A DNA stretch of 38,084 nucleotides from an uncultured Pelagibacteraceae bacterium (GCA_902514755.1 CABXRY010000008.1:1-38084), one strand, 5' to 3'; counted from the first letter of the stretch, positions 7,931 through 16,761 are shown. The notes: a model not told the origin generated them from the sequence alone. A program made the numbers and translations.

Positions 7931-8531
7931 TATCTGTAAGGCCAGCTCCTGCTCCACTTTGTTTAAGACTATCACTTTCTTCTACAAATGTATTTTCAGC
8001 TAATTTGTATAAACTATTCCACTCCGAGTCTGCAAAGTTGTCTTGGTTATCTAAAAATTTTATCTCTACATTATTTGCATGATTGCTAAAGTCTTTATTA
8101 AATCCATTCGAAAAAATATTTACATTCAAATTTAATAAAATTTCATATTGATCAAATTTAACATATATTTTTTTTCCACCTATTTCAGATGCTCTACTTA
8201 AAAATGACAAAAATATTACTGGATATGCGATATTTTTAAAGTGTATTGTCTCAAAATTCTCTATTAATTTGATTTGATCTAAAAAACTAACACCAAGTGT
8301 AATTGGACAGAAAGCTTCTTGAGCAATATTTTTTTCACTGATTAAATTTAAATTTTCAAATTTTTTTATTTCTCTTTCTTTGTAATACTGATTTAAATTT
8401 TTTATTCCCGCTAATCCAAATAACTCTAATAATCTTATAGACTTTCCAACTTCTTCCGAAATTCCCCAAGAAAAACCAACTGCTCTACTGGCTCTTTTAA
8501 CTGCAGTTTCAATTTCACTTAAAGATCTCAT
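7923..8531 (-). CDS. DUF3726-like protein
   Basis: The 202-aa product opens with SLSEIETAVKRASRAVGFSWGISEEVGKSIRLLELFGLAG, the helical N-terminal signature I associate with DUF3726 proteins of alphaproteobacteria. I see no membrane segment or known catalytic motif. It ends in a short polar tail with GAGAG. It starts 2 nt after the unknown 554-aa gene ends and overlaps the 55-aa CxxC gene by 8 nt, so the three are translated as a unit. Family membership is from memory and the function is unknown. The context suggests a link with the M19-like protein at the operon head. Confidence 0.6.
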   Translation of the reverse strand: MRSLSEIETAVKRASRAVGFSWGISEEVGKSIRLLELFGLAGIKNLNQYYKEREIKKFENLNLISEKNIAQEAFCPITLGVSFLDQIKLIENFETIHFKNIAYPVIFLSFLSRASEIGGKKIYVKFDQYEILLNLNVNIFSNGFNKDFSNHANNVEIKFLDNQDNFADSEWNSLYKLAENTFVEESDSLKQSGAGAGLTDND

Positions 8532-8533
8532 TA

Positions 8534-10198
8534 TTAATTGTTAGCTTTATAAACCCATTGCTCGTCATAGTTTTTTAATTCATTTGGTAGTGGCGCACCT
8601 TGGAACATACAAATTCTTAGCCATTTATCTGATCTAGGGTCAAATTTTAACGCACCAAAAAAAGATAATTTAAGTCTTAGCATATCAATAGGGACAATAC
8701 TTTTGCCAATTGTATTGTCTTGAATCTCAGAATATGGAAATTTTTCTATTATAAAAGCTCTTCTGACAACATGTCTTAAATCTGGGTTCAATGATAAAAA
8801 TTGAGCAATTGTTGTCGAGTCATTTTTTAAAGAAAGTAATTGCTCATAAAGTTTTTTTATATCCCTTGCTATAGCCAAAGGTTGTTCTAATTCAGATCCA
8901 TATTCTTCAAACCTGTCAGCCATCCTAGGTTCTTCTTTATTTTTTGATATAAACCAAAAATTTTGATGATTTTCTTTTTGATCAAAATTTATATCCAAAA
9001 TATTTGAATATCTAATTTTAATAATTTCTAGTAACTCTTGTACTGTTCGATAGGTTGGAATATTAAAATACTTCTCTTCTTCAGAGCTCATATTGCTAAC
9101 TAGAGGTTCAGTAATATCGTTATAAGGCTCCATCATTATAGAAACTACATATTCTATACATTCCTCACAAGAATTCTGCTCTAACCATAAATATATCTCA
9201 TTAAATGGAAACTCAGACTGAAAATCAAAATCATTTTCAACATGATTGATCAATTTTTTAACATCTCTTAATAATAATCTAATTTTATTCTGCTGATATT
9301 CACTTTCTGTATTCCAGCTAGTAATATTTTTTAATGATTTTTTTAAACAATCTTTAAAAAGTTCACTATCTTGATTTTTAACAATTTTAATTTCTCTAAT
9401 CTTTTTTAATGCTGTTTCTCTACTCAAAATCCAATTATTTAACAATGTTGGGTGGTTAACTATAAAAGGAGCCATACCAAGACCAGTAGAGTTTCCAATA
9501 CCTAAATTTTTACAAATTTGATTATCTAGTTTTACTGCTGATTTGGGATTTATATTATGAGCAACATGATTTACCTGATCAAACGTAAATTGTCTTACTA
9601 AATAAACTAACATCATTTCTAATCTAAAAGGACCGTTGATTTCCTCTCTATTTTTAATCCGAAATCTATCTGCTAGACCAAATTTTCCAGATCCATAAAC
9701 TGCTGTAGTTCTGTATAAATAACCAACTTTTGACAATAAGTCTAAATCAGGTTGTTTACCCTCACTTAAATTTTTCACAACATGATTAAAAACTCTTACA
9801 GACTTATTTGCTCTTGATAAAGTTAACTCTTTAAATGTAAGTCTACCTATTTCTTGTTTGGGGACTTCGTTTTTTAATCTTTTAATATCATCTTCACTGG
9901 GCACACCGTCATAAAGCGTAAAAGCAGCATCCCACTTAGTAGCTATTACTCTATCGGATCTTTCTTCGTCATCAATCTTATTTGCAAAACATACTAATGA
10001 ATAAACTCTATCTTTTTTTTTAAATGAATATATTGCTTCTCCATAACCACCTTTGTCTAGGTTAAATAAATCTCTATTGTAATCCCAATCTTTGAACTCA
10101 CTTAAAAAACTTCTTAAAAAAGATAGTTTTGATTGGTGAAATGATCCTAATCTAGATAATTTCATTATTGTGTTTGGGTCTCTTAATTCAACTTTCAT
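8534..10198 (-). CDS. Conserved hypothetical protein, 554 aa
   Basis: I do not recognise this family. The protein looks soluble and charged, with no signal peptide and no transmembrane helix. It opens with MKVELRDPNTIMKLSRLGSFHQSKLSFLR. A middle region is Cys- and acid-containing (WLEQNSCEECIEYVVSIMMEPYND), and the C terminus is tryptophan-rich (DKWLRICMFQGAPLP). No Walker, Rossmann or metal motif is obvious. It lies 2 nt downstream of the M19-like gene and 2 nt upstream of the DUF3726-like gene. Tight spacing and length suggest the two unknown proteins act together, perhaps as a complex, in betaine or N-methyl compound metabolism like the surrounding operons. That role is inference only. Confidence 0.7.
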   Translation of the reverse strand: MKVELRDPNTIMKLSRLGSFHQSKLSFLRSFLSEFKDWDYNRDLFNLDKGGYGEAIYSFKKKDRVYSLVCFANKIDDEERSDRVIATKWDAAFTLYDGVPSEDDIKRLKNEVPKQEIGRLTFKELTLSRANKSVRVFNHVVKNLSEGKQPDLDLLSKVGYLYRTTAVYGSGKFGLADRFRIKNREEINGPFRLEMMLVYLVRQFTFDQVNHVAHNINPKSAVKLDNQICKNLGIGNSTGLGMAPFIVNHPTLLNNWILSRETALKKIREIKIVKNQDSELFKDCLKKSLKNITSWNTESEYQQNKIRLLLRDVKKLINHVENDFDFQSEFPFNEIYLWLEQNSCEECIEYVVSIMMEPYNDITEPLVSNMSSEEEKYFNIPTYRTVQELLEIIKIRYSNILDINFDQKENHQNFWFISKNKEEPRMADRFEEYGSELEQPLAIARDIKKLYEQLLSLKNDSTTIAQFLSLNPDLRHVVRRAFIIEKFPYSEIQDNTIGKSIVPIDMLRLKLSFFGALKFDPRSDKWLRICMFQGAPLPNELKNYDEQWVYKANN

Positions 10199-10200
10199 AA

Positions 10201-11166
10201 TTAAATTGACTTATAAAAATTGAACCAATTATTTCCAAGTATTCCTTGTGTCTCACTATCTGAAAACCCTGCTTTTTTAAGACCATTTTCAATATTTTTA
10301 AATCCTCTAGCATCCTCAAACCATTCTGGTTGTTTTGGAAAACCAGGTTTATTTTTAGATCCTTCTCCATAATTTTTACTCTTAGACCAAGTACCATTTC
10401 TCATCCATTCAACAACTTTATTAGGTTGATTTAAACAAAGGTCTGATCCAATGCCTATATTTTTTATATCCATAATTTCTGCTGTTCTTGCAACCATCTC
10501 ACAAAAACCTTCTATTGTGCAATTGGTATTATCTTTTAAATGATGTGGATATAAAGACAAACCTAGCATACCACCACTTTCACTTAATGTTTTTAAAAGA
10601 TCATTAGATTTATTTCTTTTAGCAGCGTGCCAAAAAGATGGATTGGCATGGGTAATGGCTATTGGTTTTTCACTTAATTCTATTGCATCAAATGTACTTT
10701 TCTCTGCTGAATGAGACATATCAATAACAATACCAACTCTATTCATCTCTTTAATAACTTCACGACCAAAATTAGTTACACCGCTATCTATTTTTTCATA
10801 ACAGCCAGTTGCGAGTAATGACTGATTATTATAAGTTAGCTGCATAAATCTACATCCTAAAGAATGTACTTTTTCTACTAAACTAATATCATCCTCAATT
10901 GGTGAGCAATTTTGGAAGCCAAAAAAAATTGCTGTTTTTTTTTCAACGTTTGCTTTTTCGATATCTTTAAAATCGTTACCTAAAAATATTAAATCTGAAT
11001 TTTCTGAAAAAAGTTTTTCCCATTTTCTAGTTTCACCAACTAACTCGTCAAAATCTTCATGATAAACAATAGTCACATGTACTGCATCTAGATTTGCTTC
11101 TCTATTAAATTCAAAGATCTCTCTAGACCAATTGCAATATTGTAGATTATCTATTTTAAAATTCAT
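10201..11166 (-). CDS. M19 (membrane dipeptidase) family protein with atypical metal site
   Basis: The 321-aa protein follows the M19 TIM-barrel pattern: LGCRFMQLTYNNQ (104-116), FGREVIKEMNRVGIVIDMSH (133-152), IAITHANPSF (169-178) and NIGIGSDL. His152 and His173 match the two later metal-ligand histidines of renal dipeptidase. The usual N-terminal H-x-D ligand pair is absent; residues 6-13 read DNLQYCNW. The usual bridging Glu in an 'xEGG' phrase appears as Gln85 in FFGFQNCS. Either the metal site is rebuilt or the enzyme is not a classical dipeptidase. It heads a four-gene operon. Similar M19 proteins occur beside dimethylglycine and betaine catabolic genes in Pseudomonas (recollection), so action on a betaine-related compound is plausible. 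Confidence 0.75.
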   Translation of the reverse strand: MNFKIDNLQYCNWSREIFEFNREANLDAVHVTIVYHEDFDELVGETRKWEKLFSENSDLIFLGNDFKDIEKANVEKKTAIFFGFQNCSPIEDDISLVEKVHSLGCRFMQLTYNNQSLLATGCYEKIDSGVTNFGREVIKEMNRVGIVIDMSHSAEKSTFDAIELSEKPIAITHANPSFWHAAKRNKSNDLLKTLSESGGMLGLSLYPHHLKDNTNCTIEGFCEMVARTAEIMDIKNIGIGSDLCLNQPNKVVEWMRNGTWSKSKNYGEGSKNKPGFPKQPEWFEDARGFKNIENGLKKAGFSDSETQGILGNNWFNFYKSI

Positions 11167-11258
11167 AAAGAGCTAATTCTAATCAATATGTTTTTAAATA
11201 CTATTAATTTTATTGAAATTTTGAGTTAATTTTGAAATAAAGATTTTAGTTAAATTTC

Positions 11259-11750
11259 ATGAAAAAAAATAAATTATTAAAAGTTTCAATAGTAATGGGT
11301 AGTCAGTCTGACTATAAAATTATGTATCTCGCTGAAAAAACACTTAAAAAAATAGGGGTACCTTTCGAGACTAAAATCATATCGGCACATAGAACTCCAA
11401 AAAGAATGTATGATTATGCTCTAGCAACTAAAAGAAATAACATTGGTGTAATAATAGCTGGAGCTGGTGGTTCTGCTCATTTACCAGGAATGATATCTGC
11501 ATTAACATCTTTACCAGTTCTTGGAGTACCTATTGAAAGTAAAAAATTAAAAGGGCTAGATAGCTTATTATCTATAGTTCAAATGCCAAAAGGCATCCCT
11601 GTAGGCACGCTTGCTATTGGTGAAGATGGTGCGATAAATGCTGCATTACTCGCAGCTTCAATTATTGCAAATAGTAATCAATCAATAAAAAAAAAATTAA
11701 ATAATTGGAGAGTGGCTCAAACAAAATCTGTAAAAAAAAAACCTAAATAA
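11259..11750 (+). CDS. purE: N5-carboxyaminoimidazole ribonucleotide mutase
   Basis: The 163-aa protein has the PurE class I motifs: MGSQSDYKIM near residue 14, ISAHRTPKRMYDYA, and IIAGAGGSAHLPGMISALTSLPVLGVP. It converts N5-CAIR to CAIR in purine biosynthesis. Length is normal (E. coli 169 aa). The next gene, purK, starts 2 nt after its stop and supplies its substrate, the usual purEK arrangement. It diverges from the M19-like operon over a 92-bp AT-rich spacer. The C terminus is lysine-rich, as expected for this base composition. Confidence 0.95.
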   Translation: MKKNKLLKVSIVMGSQSDYKIMYLAEKTLKKIGVPFETKIISAHRTPKRMYDYALATKRNNIGVIIAGAGGSAHLPGMISALTSLPVLGVPIESKKLKGLDSLLSIVQMPKGIPVGTLAIGEDGAINAALLAASIIANSNQSIKKKLNNWRVAQTKSVKKKPK

Positions 11751-11752
11751 AA

Positions 11753-12799
11753 ATGTCCGATATTACACTTGGAATAATTGGTGGTGGTCAGCTTGGAAGC
11801 ATGATGGCCATAGCTGCTAAAAAATTAAATATTAAAACTGTAATTTTTTGTGATGATATTGGTGCTCCAGCTCAAAATTTTTGTAATAATTTTATTGGTG
11901 GAAATTATGATGATAAAGAAAAAATTTCTGAATTCGTAAAACTTGTAGATATTGTTACTTTTGAATTTGAAAATATTCCCTATGAAACTCTAAATGAAAT
12001 TAATAAATTAAAACCAGTTTTACCAAAACCTGCTGTTAATAGACTTATTCAACACAGGTTAGCTGAAAAAGATTTTATCAATAAATTGAATATAAGAACA
12101 ACTAGGTATGTCTCTATCGAAAAAAAATCTGATTTAGATTCTCTTGAAGATTTTTTACCTGGAATTTTAAAAACTACTACATTGGGATATGATGGTAAAG
12201 GTCAACATCCTATTCAATCTATTGATGAACTAAATTTACTAAATATAGATTTTTCTAAAGGATATATTCTTGAAAAATTAGTAAAATTAAAAAAAGAAAT
12301 TTCAATAATAATAACAAGATTTGAAAATCAAAAATATGAAATTTATGAACCTATTGAAAATACTCATCAAGATCAAATTTTAAGAAACTCAAAAATACCT
12401 GCTGATATTGATAATAAAATTTTTGAACAATCAAAAGATTGGGCCATGACAATTTCTGAGGAGCTTAAATATGTGGGCACATTATGTGTAGAATTTTTTA
12501 TTGATAGAAATGATAATCTTTATGTTAACGAAATTGCACCAAGAGTTCATAATTCAGGTCATTTAACAATTAATGCTTATAATGTGAGCCAATTTGAAAA
12601 TCATGTAAGAGCAGTATGTGGACTGGAGCAAATACCATTAAAAAAGATTTCTAATGCTAAAATGATTAATCTTATTGGAGATGAAATTTCAAAATACAGA
12701 AAAATATCCAAATTAAATGATAATGAATTTTTCTTTGATTATCTAAAAAAAGAGATAAAAGATAAAAGAAAAATGGGACATCTAACTACTTTAATTTAA
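11753..12799 (+). CDS. purK: N5-carboxyaminoimidazole ribonucleotide synthase
   Basis: The 348-aa ATP-grasp enzyme begins with the Rossmann-like LGIIGGGQLGSMMAIAAKK. It contains VDIVTFEFENIPYETL, TTLGYDGKGQHPI (ATP-grasp loop), GTLCVEFFIDRNDNLYVNEIAPRVHNSGHLT (metal and ATP ligands) and NLIGDE, all diagnostic of PurK. It makes N5-CAIR from AIR, ATP and bicarbonate for PurE. It lies 2 nt after purE, and its stop directly abuts the acetyltransferase start, so the three genes form an operon. Confidence 0.95.
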   Translation: MSDITLGIIGGGQLGSMMAIAAKKLNIKTVIFCDDIGAPAQNFCNNFIGGNYDDKEKISEFVKLVDIVTFEFENIPYETLNEINKLKPVLPKPAVNRLIQHRLAEKDFINKLNIRTTRYVSIEKKSDLDSLEDFLPGILKTTTLGYDGKGQHPIQSIDELNLLNIDFSKGYILEKLVKLKKEISIIITRFENQKYEIYEPIENTHQDQILRNSKIPADIDNKIFEQSKDWAMTISEELKYVGTLCVEFFIDRNDNLYVNEIAPRVHNSGHLTINAYNVSQFENHVRAVCGLEQIPLKKISNAKMINLIGDEISKYRKISKLNDNEFFFDYLKKEIKDKRKMGHLTTLI

Positions 12800-13270
12800 A
12801 TGTTAAAATCTATTGAGGGAAATTTTGAACATCCTGAAGTTAATGAACTTTTAATTAAACACTTTATTGAATTAAGAGCAGCGTCACCTGAAGGAAGTGC
12901 TCATGTTTTAGATATTCCTGGTTTAAAAGTTCCTTCTATTAAATTTTGGAGTTTATGGGAAAGTCAGAAATTAATGGGATGTGGGGCCTTAAAGTTTTTA
13001 GAAAAAGAACATGGTGAATTTAAATCAATAAGAATTCACGATAATTTTAGAAAAAAAGGTAATGGTGTTAACGTAATTAATCATTTGATAACTGAGGCAA
13101 AAAAATTGAATATATCAAGATTAAGTATAGAAACTGGAGCTGGAGATTTTTTTATTCCTGCTAGAAAACTATTTAAACAATGTGGATTTGAACCTTGTGA
13201 ACCCTTTGCTCACTATAAAGATGATATAAATTCTATTTATTTGACTAAGTTAATTAGCAACATTTCATAA
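12800..13270 (+). CDS. GNAT-family N-acetyltransferase
   Basis: The 156-aa protein shows the GNAT core: MGCGALKFLEKEHGEFKSIRIHDNFRKKGNGVNVINHLI. The R-K-K-G-N-G segment matches the acetyl-CoA pyrophosphate loop. It is followed by LSIETGAGDFFIPARKLFKQCGFEPCEPF, the usual beta5-alpha4 region. The start codon directly follows the purK stop with no intergenic base, so it is co-translated with purEK. The substrate is unknown; a small molecule or amino acid is typical for such short GNATs. A role in purine synthesis is not implied, as gene packing in streamlined genomes often joins unrelated functions. Confidence 0.8.
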   Translation: MLKSIEGNFEHPEVNELLIKHFIELRAASPEGSAHVLDIPGLKVPSIKFWSLWESQKLMGCGALKFLEKEHGEFKSIRIHDNFRKKGNGVNVINHLITEAKKLNISRLSIETGAGDFFIPARKLFKQCGFEPCEPFAHYKDDINSIYLTKLISNIS

Positions 13271-13385
13271 ATTAAGTTAATTTATCTAATTTAATATGTT
13301 GACAAAACCCTAGAAAATCTAAACAAAACCAGAATTACTTAATTATAAGTAATAAATTAATATAACGAAAAGTAAGAAGATAAAT

Positions 13386-13592
13386 ATGAGTCTACAAGGA
13401 AAAGTAAAATGGTTCAATCCAACCAAAGGTTTTGGTTTTATTGAAAGAGAAGATAAAGAAAAAGATGTGTTTGTACATGTTTCAGCAGTAAGAGATGCTG
13501 GTATGAACGGTTTAGATGAGGGTCAGGCTTTGACTTTCGATGTTGAAGATGGTCCAAAAGGTCCTTCAGCGGTTAACTTAAAAACTGCATAA
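13386..13592 (+). CDS. Cold-shock domain protein
   Basis: The 68-aa protein is a single cold-shock OB fold. RNP1 is KGFGFIERE (residues 14-22) and RNP2 is VFVHVSAV (28-35). It binds single-stranded RNA or DNA as a chaperone. The 115-nt leader contains TTGACA at 13299-13304 but no convincing -10 at the right distance, and a small ACTTA/TAAGT hairpin at 13337-13350 that could affect translation. A long inverted repeat follows the gene. Confidence 0.95.
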   Translation: MSLQGKVKWFNPTKGFGFIEREDKEKDVFVHVSAVRDAGMNGLDEGQALTFDVEDGPKGPSAVNLKTA

Positions 13593-13604
13593 TTTCACAC
13601 TTCC

Positions 13605-13661
13605 TATTGGCTGAAATATAAAATTATTATCTATTAAATTAGATATTTATTTCAGCCAATA
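13605..13661 (+). repeat. Two-tier inverted repeat after the cold-shock gene
   Basis: TATTGGCTGAAATA (13605-13618) and TATTTCAGCCAATA (13648-13661) are perfect 14-bp inverted copies. Inside the 29-nt loop a second perfect repeat pairs TATCTA (13628-13633) with TAGATA (13640-13645). No long T run follows on the plus strand, so this is not a textbook intrinsic terminator. It could be a 3'-end stabilising or processing hairpin for the csp mRNA, or part of a small RNA. Confidence 0.7.
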
Positions 13662-13725
13662 CATAAAAATAATTCTAACACAATTCCCAATTACAAAAAT
13701 TAATAGTACAGTGTGTATTATTAAT

Positions 13726-14073
13726 ATGAGCAAAAGATTTATAAATAATTTAAATAACTTAGATTTTAAACCATTTGATAATTACGGTGAACCAGTCAAA
13801 GGTATGAGTTGGCATAAACTTAGTTATAATAAAAAAAATGGTGGATTTGGAACTTATATTTTAAAAATGGATCCTGGTGCAAGAAGTTTGCCACATAAGC
13901 ATCAAGGATTTGAGGAATTTTATATGATAGATGGAGAGTTGGAAGATGCTGATGGTAAAATTTTTAAGAAAGGGGATTTTGTAACTTTTGAACCTGGATC
14001 AACACATAATTCGTTTACTAAAAATGGTTGCCTACTAATTGTTTTTATGAGAGGTATAAATAAACCAATCTAA
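13726..14073 (+). CDS. Cupin-domain protein
   Basis: Starting from ATG 13726, the 115-aa protein contains a small cupin barrel. LPHKHQGFEEFYMIDGELED gives the H-x-H and Glu metal ligands of cupin motif 1, and FVTFEPGSTHNSF gives the motif 2 His. The upstream GTG at 13711 would add five residues, but ATG fits the family length better. Such proteins are usually metal-dependent and may act as dioxygenases, isomerases or binding proteins; the substrate is not clear here. The racemase gene follows after 20 nt on the same strand, so the two may share a transcript. Confidence 0.75.
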   Translation: MSKRFINNLNNLDFKPFDNYGEPVKGMSWHKLSYNKKNGGFGTYILKMDPGARSLPHKHQGFEEFYMIDGELEDADGKIFKKGDFVTFEPGSTHNSFTKNGCLLIVFMRGINKPI

Positions 14074-14093
14074 TAATAAATTACAAGATAGAT

Positions 14094-14840
14094 ATGATAG
14101 GAATTTTAGGTGGAATGGGTACTCAAGCTGGGCTTGATTTTTGTAATAAATTGGCAATTTTAAATAGAGGGAAGATAGATCAAGAATATCCGTTATTTCT
14201 ACTTTATAATAAATCAAATATTCCAGGAAGACCAGAATCTATTGGTATTCAAACTAAAAGCTTGTCAAATAAATCTACAAACAAAATAAGTAAAATTAAA
14301 TACAATAAAGTTTTAAAAAGTTTACTTCGTGGATGCAAACTTTTAGAAAAAAATAAATGTAAATTTATTGTTATACCCTGTAACACCGCCCATTATTGGT
14401 ATGATGATTTACAAAAAAAAGTAAATATCTCAATTATTAATATGCCCAAAGAAGTCTTCAAATTCACAAAACAGAATTGTAAAAAAAATTCTAAAATTGG
14501 ACTATTGGCAACAGAAGGAACTTTAAAAACTGACGTGTATCATAAATTTTTTAATAAAAATTATAATTTAATCCAGCCTTCACAATCACTTCAAAACAAA
14601 TCTGTAAATAAAGCAATAAAACTTGTCAAGATGGGGAACGTAAAAGCTGCAGCAAAAGCTATAAAACCTGCAATAAATTTTCTTTTAAAAATAAAATGTA
14701 AAAAAATTATTTTGGGATGTACAGAACTTCCTATTGCGATTTTCGCATTTAAATCTTTTAAAAATGTTAAATCCTCTAAAATATTTTTAGATCCAAACTT
14801 GATCCTTGCAAATTCTGCGATGCATAAATACAAAAGATAA
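14094..14840 (+). CDS. Aspartate/glutamate racemase family protein
   Basis: The 248-aa protein opens with IGILGGMGTQAGLDFCNKL and carries both catalytic cysteines of the PLP-independent racemases, in VIPCNTAHYWYDD and IILGCTELPIA. It should interconvert L- and D-forms of aspartate or a similar amino acid, or act on a related acid. SKIGLLATEGTLKTDVYHKFF is the normal central region. It lies 20 nt after the cupin gene and 3 nt before an unknown 146-aa gene. The exact substrate cannot be read from the sequence. Confidence 0.85.
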   Translation: MIGILGGMGTQAGLDFCNKLAILNRGKIDQEYPLFLLYNKSNIPGRPESIGIQTKSLSNKSTNKISKIKYNKVLKSLLRGCKLLEKNKCKFIVIPCNTAHYWYDDLQKKVNISIINMPKEVFKFTKQNCKKNSKIGLLATEGTLKTDVYHKFFNKNYNLIQPSQSLQNKSVNKAIKLVKMGNVKAAAKAIKPAINFLLKIKCKKIILGCTELPIAIFAFKSFKNVKSSKIFLDPNLILANSAMHKYKR

Positions 14841-14843
14841 TTT

Positions 14844-15284
14844 ATGCAAAAAAATACTGACAAACCATATGTTCTAAGAGTTGCAGAAATAATATATTTG
14901 AAAATTGTAGATATTAAAAAACAAAACTCTCAAATAAACAATATTCAAGCTTTTGAAATATTTATGACTACAAAAGATTTTGATTTAATTAGTTCTGGAG
15001 AATACCATGACCAATGGTTCTTAGAGTTAAAACAAAATAATTTTATTGATAAGGTAACTAAAAAAAAGATTAATAATGAAACAATCAAACTTTTAGAACT
15101 ACAGAAAGACTCGATGGTTAAATTTTTAATGAAAATACCAAAATTATATTATACAAAAAGTCACTTTCCATTAGAAATTTCGCAGAGAGCTTTTGATCAT
15201 TTGTGGAGAGTTTGTGAAAGTTATGAAATGTGGTGTAAAGAAACTAAACAAGAAAAATTAATTACCTTAAATATCTTAGATTAA
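14844..15284 (+). CDS. Hypothetical protein, 146 aa
   Basis: I do not recognise this family. The protein is soluble, mainly helical and basic. The N-terminal half is Lys-, Asn- and Ile-rich and reads as charged helices (VLRVAEIIYLKIVDIKKQNS). The C-terminal half contains AFDHLWRVCESYEMWCKETK, with conserved-looking Trp and Cys residues. It has no signal peptide or membrane segment. Its start lies 3 nt after the racemase stop, so it is probably co-translated with the racemase. Confidence 0.6.
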   Translation: MQKNTDKPYVLRVAEIIYLKIVDIKKQNSQINNIQAFEIFMTTKDFDLISSGEYHDQWFLELKQNNFIDKVTKKKINNETIKLLELQKDSMVKFLMKIPKLYYTKSHFPLEISQRAFDHLWRVCESYEMWCKETKQEKLITLNILD

Positions 15285-15310
15285 TTTGTTAACATTCGTT
15301 TAATTTTAAA

Positions 15311-16159
15311 ATGGTTAAAATTTTCCCATTCATATTTATACTGTTATGGTCATCAGCATTTATCACGACCAAGCCAATAATAGATAATAGTGATCCATTT
15401 TCAGCTCTAGCTTTTAGATTTTCGATGGTAGCCATCGGTTTTTTCTTGTTTTCAATCTACACAAAACAAAGAATATTTATTAATAAAAAAAATTTTATTG
15501 AGTCATTTTTTAGTGGAGTTCTTTTTCATGGTCTTTACTTAGGTGGGGTTTTTTTTTCAATTTCAAAAGGAATGCCAACAGGAATTGCTGCATTGATAGT
15601 CACACTTCAACCAATCCTCACCAACGCATTAAGTGGGCCAATTTTAAATGAAAAAGTAACAATCAAACAATGGGTTGGGGTTATATTAGGATTTATGGGA
15701 GCAATTTTGGTTATAGGTTTGGATATAGGGTCAAAAATTCCAGTAACTGGTTTAGTTGCTACTATCATTGCTTTATTAGCAATTACTTCTTCCACAATTT
15801 GGCAAAAAAAAATTAGTAACAACTTGCCTCTATCGGTAAGCAATATGTATCAAGCTATAGGTGGTTTTTCCTTTCATCTATTGGTTGTGATATTTTTCGC
15901 AAAACCATATATTGATTTTTCACAAACTTTTATAATTGCAATGGGTCATCAGATATTTTTGGTATCATTTGGCGCTTTTACAATTTTGATGTACTTAATC
16001 AAAAATAATTCAGCAAGCAAAACAGTTTCGATATTTTTCTTAATACCAGCCACATCTGCTTTTATGGCTTGGTTGTTTTTAAATGAAAATCTAACTAATT
16101 TAGATCTACTAGGATTTATAATAACAACAATAGGAGTTTATATTGCAACCCGAGATTAA
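15311..16159 (+). CDS. EamA/DMT-superfamily inner-membrane transporter
   Basis: The 282-aa protein has about ten hydrophobic segments in two repeated halves, the normal layout of DMT/EamA permeases. The first opens with IFILLWSSAFITTKPIIDNSDPFSALAFRF and includes GMPTGIAALIVTLQPILTNAL. The second half ends with FLIPATSAFMAWLFLNENL. These proteins export or exchange metabolites, often amino acids or nucleobases, but the substrate is not predictable. It converges with soxG, with stop codons 14 nt apart. Confidence 0.85.
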   Translation: MVKIFPFIFILLWSSAFITTKPIIDNSDPFSALAFRFSMVAIGFFLFSIYTKQRIFINKKNFIESFFSGVLFHGLYLGGVFFSISKGMPTGIAALIVTLQPILTNALSGPILNEKVTIKQWVGVILGFMGAILVIGLDIGSKIPVTGLVATIIALLAITSSTIWQKKISNNLPLSVSNMYQAIGGFSFHLLVVIFFAKPYIDFSQTFIIAMGHQIFLVSFGAFTILMYLIKNNSASKTVSIFFLIPATSAFMAWLFLNENLTNLDLLGFIITTIGVYIATRD

Positions 16160-16165
16160 AATCCT

Positions 16166-16183
16166 ATCTTTACTTATAAAGAT
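16166..16183. terminator. Short hairpin between convergent genes
   Basis: ATCTTTA (16166-16172) pairs with TAAAGAT (16177-16183) over a CTTA loop, between the EamA transporter and soxG and overlapping the soxG stop. It is AT-rich and only 7 bp, so it may be a weak bidirectional terminator or chance. Confidence 0.3.
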
Positions 16184-16761
16184 TTATATCCAAATTCCAA
16201 AGAGGCATCTGTAATAGAATGATATAAAGACTCTCCAAAACTTCGAAGTGTAAATAACCTTATCTTATTAGGATTATCGTCCAACTTATCAACCGTAAAA
16301 GCCATTCCATTATAGGTAGAGTTTATTGAATTATTTTTTTCTAAAGTATTAAAATTAAAAGGACATCCTTTCTTTAAAACTTCTATAACTTCTTCTCCCT
16401 CTATTTCAATTATAGCTCTTGAGTGAGATAAATCTGTTACAGCAAAGTCTTTTTCTTTAAATACTTCCAGAACATTGTTTAATAAATCTTTTTTGGTTGA
16501 TATTAAAAACCAGTTTTTTGGGCCATTCCATAAAATTCTTGTTTCTTTATTATTTGCTACACCTAAGGGTTCATCTTTAAAATTTAGACCATCAATAGCA
16601 ATACTTTCAAAAGAAATAGGGGAATTTTTATACTGAACTATTTGAACTATTAATAAATTTTTTATCTCAGATATTTTTAAAAGATCATTATCATTTTTAT
16701 TTTCATGGTCTCCAAACTGACCAGTTGAATGAACATTTGCTAAAGCTGATATTTTGCTCAT
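16174..16761 (-). CDS. soxG: Sarcosine oxidase gamma subunit
   Basis: The 195-aa protein is the last gene of a soxBDAG operon. It has a weak GcvT-like fold, including [50 protein letters not shown] and [24 protein letters not shown], as expected for SoxG. Its ATG overlaps the soxA stop in ATGA. In heterotetrameric sarcosine oxidase the gamma subunit interacts with the folate-binding part of alpha. Identification rests on order and size together with these segments. Confidence 0.85.
   Translation of the reverse strand: MSKISALANVHSTGQFGDHENKNDNDLLKISEIKNLLIVQIVQYKNSPISFESIAIDGLNFKDEPLGVANNKETRILWNGPKNWFLISTKKDLLNNVLEVFKEKDFAVTDLSHSRAIIEIEGEEVIEVLKKGCPFNFNTLEKNNSINSTYNGMAFTVDKLDDNPNKIRLFTLRSFGESLYHSITDASLEFGYKSL

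Noticed and set aside
13299..13327. sigma-70 promoter for the cold-shock gene based on TTGACA
   Set aside because: At 17-18 nt spacing the -10 position reads AACAAA, which is not convincing.
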